DNA of 9,314 bases from assembly GCA_934418055.1 (NCBI GenBank), contig CAKRWX010000079.1, positions 1 through 9,314 of the forward strand, given 5' to 3'. The notes beneath the pieces were generated by a model. It had not been told where the DNA came from. It saw nothing but the letters and a program-made list of their open reading frames with translations, and did no database searches. Below, one piece after another: positions 6,866 through 9,314 of this stretch (position 1 is the first letter of the stretch; each line of letters opens with the position of its first letter). Source of the stretch: an uncultured Lachnospiraceae bacterium (GTDB taxonomy: Bacteria > Bacillota > Clostridia > Lachnospirales > Lachnospiraceae). A program made the translations under genes and the position numbers.

Positions 6866-7792
6866 ATGAACGTTTACTACGGAACCGTTGACATCGGCGG
6901 CACAAAAATCATGACTGGAATCACAGACTCGGACGGAACAATCCAAAGCTATGAAACATTCCCAACTCTGGAATTCGAAGTTTCCAAAACTGTGGACCGG
7001 CTGCTGTCTTCTTTAAAACACCAGTGTGAACAGCTTCACCTGGATTTTTCCTCTTTAAAAGGCATCGGTATTGTATGCGCCGGGCCGGTAGATCCCCAGA
7101 AAGGGACCATTGACAATCCTTACACCCTTCCTGGCTGGGATCATTATCCCATCGTCCAGGTGCTAAAAGAGCGCTCCCATCTTCCCGTTCTTCTGGAAAA
7201 TGATGTGAATGGGGCTCTCCTTGGTGAAGCTTCCATCAAGCACCTGACAAACCGCCGGGTTCTTATGATCGCTTTCGGCACCGGTATCGGCTGCGCCTTC
7301 CAGGCTGACGGGACACTTTTCCGGGCCGGAGCTGGCTTTCACCCAGAACTGGGCCATATCCTGATTGCCCCAGATTCCGACACCAATCCTTTAAATCCAC
7401 CAGAGCTGTGCTACTGCGGCCACCGGAACTGTTTTGAAAATCTCTGGTCTGGCTCCGCCCTCCATCACCGGGCCAAAGCTCTTGGCTTCCAGGATTTCAA
7501 TGATCTCTACGAAAAATGGGCAAAAAAAGATCCAGACGCAGCTGCATTCATTCGGAAAATTCGTTCCGAACTGCAGACTGCTGTCTGGAATCTCAGTATC
7601 ATTTTTAAACCGGACGTGGTGATTCTGGGAGGCGGTGTCATGAAATCCTATTTTTCATTTGCCAAGGACGCACTCTCCGAAACCAACGGTTCTTTCACCG
7701 ATTTCGTCCCATCCTATGAAATTTTACAGGCCGACCCGGAGAAAAATCCAGCGCTGGTTGGGGCCATGCGGCTTTTTATGGAAAATAGCTGA
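6866..7792 (+). CDS. ROK-family sugar kinase
   Basis: The start is set at the ATG at 6866-6868 because AGGAGG (6854-6859) stands 6 nt ahead of it. The in-frame ATG at 6791 would add 25 residues that fit no ROK protein and has no ribosome binding site. The 308-residue product phosphorylates a hexose or N-acetylhexosamine with ATP. The phosphate-binding motif is VDIGGTK (D9-K14), the catalytic base is D113 in ENDVNGA, and the second phosphate loop is FGTGIG (about 137-142). The zinc site is H164 in PELGHI with C182, C184 and C189 in CYCGHRNCFE. There is no N-terminal helix-turn-helix, so this is an enzyme and not a ROK repressor. It is transcribed divergently from the importer operon, which suggests it phosphorylates a sugar released from the imported glycan. 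GlcNAc or GalNAc would fit a glycosaminoglycan source, but glucose or another hexose is possible. Confidence 0.92.
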   Translation: MNVYYGTVDIGGTKIMTGITDSDGTIQSYETFPTLEFEVSKTVDRLLSSLKHQCEQLHLDFSSLKGIGIVCAGPVDPQKGTIDNPYTLPGWDHYPIVQVLKERSHLPVLLENDVNGALLGEASIKHLTNRRVLMIAFGTGIGCAFQADGTLFRAGAGFHPELGHILIAPDSDTNPLNPPELCYCGHRNCFENLWSGSALHHRAKALGFQDFNDLYEKWAKKDPDAAAFIRKIRSELQTAVWNLSIIFKPDVVILGGGVMKSYFSFAKDALSETNGSFTDFVPSYEILQADPEKNPALVGAMRLFMENS

Positions 7793-7808
7793 TTCATAAA
7801 ACGCAAAA

Positions 7809-7856
7809 AACAGGGCTGCCACATTTTTATCCTTCGCGTGGCGCCCTGTTCTTTAT
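7809..7856. terminator. Bidirectional intrinsic terminator
   Basis: AACAGGGCTGCCAC (7809-7822) pairs with GTGGCGCCCTGTT (7838-7850), leaving one unpaired T in the left arm and a 15-nt loop. On the plus strand the stem is followed by a T-rich run (tctttatcttttt) that ends the ROK kinase transcript. On the minus strand the A-tract at 7805-7810 gives a T-run that can end the lipoprotein transcript. It sits between two convergent genes, starting 17 nt after the kinase stop. Confidence 0.88.
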
Positions 7857-7860
7857 CTTT

Positions 7861-8493
7861 TTATTCGACTGTCTTATAATCCTCCACATAAGTCAGCACA
7901 TCGCCATCCATATTCTCACCGCTGTAAGCTTCGCCATTTACCAGAAGCTCTAAGCTGTCTAACTCAAAGTTTTCACAGAAGGTGTTGCCGATGGCACATA
8001 ACACAGCCTTAGAAGCATATGGGTCTAACTGGGACAGATCCAGGGTACCGACTCTCTCGCCGGAACCAGTTTCAGATGCGTCTACACCTGGGCCTGCTTT
8101 CTCACCACCGGAAATATCAAAGGAATTCACGGTAGTTCCTTCATCCAGAATGGATTTCTCTACCAGAAGTGCTGCCACCGTATCTGCATCAACTGTTTCT
8201 GCGTCTTCCATCTCTGTCTTTAAGCCGTTTCCCTCGTCATTTAACATATAAACTAAAACACTGTCCATCACCTCTGCGTTTGGATCCGGTGTTTCCGTTT
8301 TAGGGTCAACTGCCGGGTGATTCAATGCTCTTGCCTCTTCTGGTGTTAAACCGTCTGGGCTTAAATTCTCTCCGCTCTTCTCACCTGCCTGATTCTCCGT
8401 CTGAGCTTTCGTTGGCTCAACTTTTGTTGGGGAACAAGCGGCTAAAGACAGTGCCATCATCATTCCTGCAGCGTATACAGCTAATTTTTTCAT
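7861..8493 (-). CDS. GerMN-domain lipoprotein
   Basis: The start is the ATG at 8491-8493, with AAGGAGA (8502-8508) 8 nt upstream. It gives a proper lipoprotein signal MKKLAVYAAGMMMALSLAAC, with the lipidated cysteine at C20. An in-frame start at 8538 would bury the signal peptide behind 15 residues and overlap the regulator gene. The 210-residue protein has a hydrophilic linker (about 21-75). A GerMN-like domain (about 75-195) follows, with a VLVYMLNDEGNGLKTE strand, a helix with ADTVAALLVE, the GTTVNSFDISGG segment, and then LDLSQLD, AVLCAIGNTFCENF and LELLVNG. The domain is known from the spore germination protein GerM and from envelope lipoproteins such as LpqB, and its ligand is not established. 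It lies 17 nt after the MarR gene, so the two are probably cotranscribed. A role at the outer face of the membrane is likely; a role in sporulation is only possible. Confidence 0.8.
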   Translation of the reverse strand: MKKLAVYAAGMMMALSLAACSPTKVEPTKAQTENQAGEKSGENLSPDGLTPEEARALNHPAVDPKTETPDPNAEVMDSVLVYMLNDEGNGLKTEMEDAETVDADTVAALLVEKSILDEGTTVNSFDISGGEKAGPGVDASETGSGERVGTLDLSQLDPYASKAVLCAIGNTFCENFELDSLELLVNGEAYSGENMDGDVLTYVEDYKTVE

Positions 8494-8510
8494 AATTTTC
8501 GTCTCCTTCT

Positions 8511-8954
8511 TTAGTTCTCTTGCCAATTTCGAAACCATTTATTTAATTTCGTCAGGGTTTTAATCAGTAACTCCATCTCCTCCGATGTCAGTTCATCGGA
8601 TATGCTGTCGATCATCGCCTTATGAAACCGTGCGTGATGGACATAAGCGGCCCTGCCCCGCTCCGTCAGGGAAATATAAACCACTCTCCGGTCCTCTTTG
8701 CCACGTTCCCGAAGAACATATCCTTTTTTCACAAGGCTGTTCATGGCGATGGTCAGAGTTCCTACTGTTACAGAAATTTCTCTGGCGATGGTTGACATAT
8801 TTTTAGGCTCGTTCATGCCGATCGCTTCTATAATATGCATATCATTGTTGGTGATATCCTGAAATTCCTCCGTGATAATGGCTTTCTGTTCGATATCCAT
8901 AACATCCCGGAACAAATTCACCAAAACTTCATTCAGCGTCTTGTAAGTATCCAC
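8511..8954 (-). CDS. MarR-family transcriptional regulator, FabT-like
   Basis: The start is a GTG (8952-8954) with AGAGGA (8961-8966) 6 nt upstream. The 147-residue protein has a winged helix-turn-helix at about 35-105. The recognition helix is near VTVGTLTIAMNSLVKKG (62-78), and the wing contains KEDRRVVYISLTERG with the MarR-type D88-R89-R90. Flanking N- and C-terminal helices serve dimerisation. The pattern DMHIIEAIG, then VTVGTLTIAMNSLVKKGY, then HHARFHKAMID resembles FabT, the repressor of fatty acid synthesis in streptococci and many clostridia. No fab genes are visible here, and the next gene is a GerMN lipoprotein. It may therefore be a paralogue with a different target. A dyad over its own promoter suggests autoregulation. 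Confidence 0.88.
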   Translation of the reverse strand: MDTYKTLNEVLVNLFRDVMDIEQKAIITEEFQDITNNDMHIIEAIGMNEPKNMSTIAREISVTVGTLTIAMNSLVKKGYVLRERGKEDRRVVYISLTERGRAAYVHHARFHKAMIDSISDELTSEEMELLIKTLTKLNKWFRNWQEN

Positions 8955-8975
8955 TGCTCATCCTCTCGTCTGACG

Positions 8976-8997
8976 ATCTTTAAAGTTTCTTAACGAT
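8976..8997. promoter_or_regulatory. Candidate operator (imperfect dyad) over the MarR promoter start site
   Basis: The plus strand reads ATCtTTAA, six bases, TTAAcGAT, so the half-site ATCnTTAA is repeated in inverted orientation (7 of 11 arm positions pair). It overlaps the edge of the -10 box and the predicted transcription start, a typical position for a MarR autorepressor. It is imperfect and found by eye, and it does not match the FabT box I know from streptococci. Confidence 0.4.
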
Positions 8998-9024
8998 TAT
9001 ACATGATTTCAATTTCAATGGCAA
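8996..9024 (-). promoter_or_regulatory. Near-consensus sigma-A promoter of the MarR-lipoprotein operon
   Basis: On the minus strand, TTGCCA (9019-9024) is followed after exactly 17 nt by a perfect TATAAT (8996-9001). Transcription should begin near 8989, leaving a leader of about 35 nt before the GTG start. Two tandem TTGAAA units lie in the spacer. So strong a promoter next to a repressor gene suggests it is held down by regulation. Confidence 0.78.
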
Positions 9025-9045
9025 CCACCTATTCTTAGAGTTTTC

Positions 9046-9314
9046 TTACAAAAAGCCAGCTTTTACCATTAAAATGCTCATGAACATCCCGAAGACTGTC
9101 GCCATCAGCGCTCCGGGAAGTGTATACCGGGTTTTTTTGACCTCTGCTGCCATAAAATACAGACTCATCGTATAAAAAATAGTTTCTGTACAGGAAAGCA
9201 GCAGCGATACCATCAATCCGATCCGGGAATCCGGTCCGTATTCCTTGAAAATGTCCAGCGCCAGCCCGGTCGCTGCACTGGAAGAAAATAATTTTACCAC
9301 CGCTACCGGGATCA
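9046..9314 (-). CDS. spmB: Spore maturation protein B, SpmB (5' end missing)
   Basis: The frame is open to the right edge. The visible part is the last 88 codons plus stop, so a GTG at 9298-9300 is an internal valine and not a start. The sequence reads IPVAVVKLFSSSAATGLALD, then IFKEYGPDSRIGLMVSLL, then SCTETIFYTMSLYFM, then KKTRYTLPGALMATVFG. This is the conserved C-terminal half of SpmB, a membrane protein with Gate/nucleoside-recognition-like segments. With SpmA it is needed for proper dehydration of the spore core in Bacillus. SpmA is normally encoded just upstream, which here would be beyond the right edge. The stop is only about 22 nt from the -35 box of the MarR promoter, and I see no terminator between them, so some read-through is possible. 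Confidence 0.9.
   Translation of the reverse strand, partial: IPVAVVKLFSSSAATGLALDIFKEYGPDSRIGLMVSLLLSCTETIFYTMSLYFMAAEVKKTRYTLPGALMATVFGMFMSILMVKAGFL

Noticed and set aside
8494..8538. Longer start for the GerMN lipoprotein
   Set aside because: It would overlap the MarR gene by 28 nt and place 15 residues ahead of a standard lipoprotein signal. The start at 8493 has its own ribosome binding site.
9046..9300. A complete 84-residue protein starting at a GTG at 9300
   Set aside because: The frame continues upstream to the window edge with residues that belong to SpmB, so this is a truncated larger gene.

Overview
The window looks like chromosomal DNA of a spore-forming, low-to-moderate-GC Firmicute, most likely a gut-associated member of the Lachnospiraceae. 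This rests on an spmB-type spore maturation gene at the right edge, a GerMN-domain lipoprotein, Gram-positive lipoprotein signal peptides, strong AGGAGG-type ribosome binding sites, and a Thr/Ala/Glu-rich lipoprotein linker of the kind common in Lachnospiraceae solute-binding proteins. The genus cannot be fixed from this sequence alone.

Left two thirds (1-6688, all minus strand): one tightly packed glycan-uptake operon read right to left. From a promoter at about 6660-6688 it runs: extracellular solute-binding lipoprotein (5033-6595), two CUT1-type ABC permeases (4073-5008 and 3213-4076), a Cys-type sulfatase without a signal peptide (1809-3200), a GH88 unsaturated glucuronyl hydrolase without a signal peptide (703-1812), and a PHP/DUF3604-like metal-dependent enzyme (691 to beyond the left edge). 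Gaps are 24 nt or less, and two junctions are 4-nt ATGA overlaps. The operon has no ATPase gene, so the importer probably uses a shared MsmX-type ATPase encoded elsewhere.

Middle (6596-7860): a divergent regulatory region of about 270 nt separates the operon from a plus-strand ROK-family sugar kinase (6866-7792). The kinase gene ends in a hairpin that can terminate transcription from both sides. The simplest combined model is that a sulfated, unsaturated uronic-acid disaccharide, for example one made from a glycosaminoglycan by a lyase acting elsewhere, is captured and imported. It is then desulfated in the cytoplasm and split by the GH88 enzyme, and the released sugar is phosphorylated by the ROK kinase. 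The role of the DUF3604-like protein is open.

Right end (7861-9314, minus strand): an unrelated pair consisting of a FabT-like MarR regulator (GTG start) followed 17 nt later by a GerMN-domain lipoprotein. Both are driven from a near-consensus promoter that an imperfect dyad overlaps. Beyond lies the 3' part of spmB. I see no insertion sequences, CRISPR arrays, tRNA or rRNA genes in the window.
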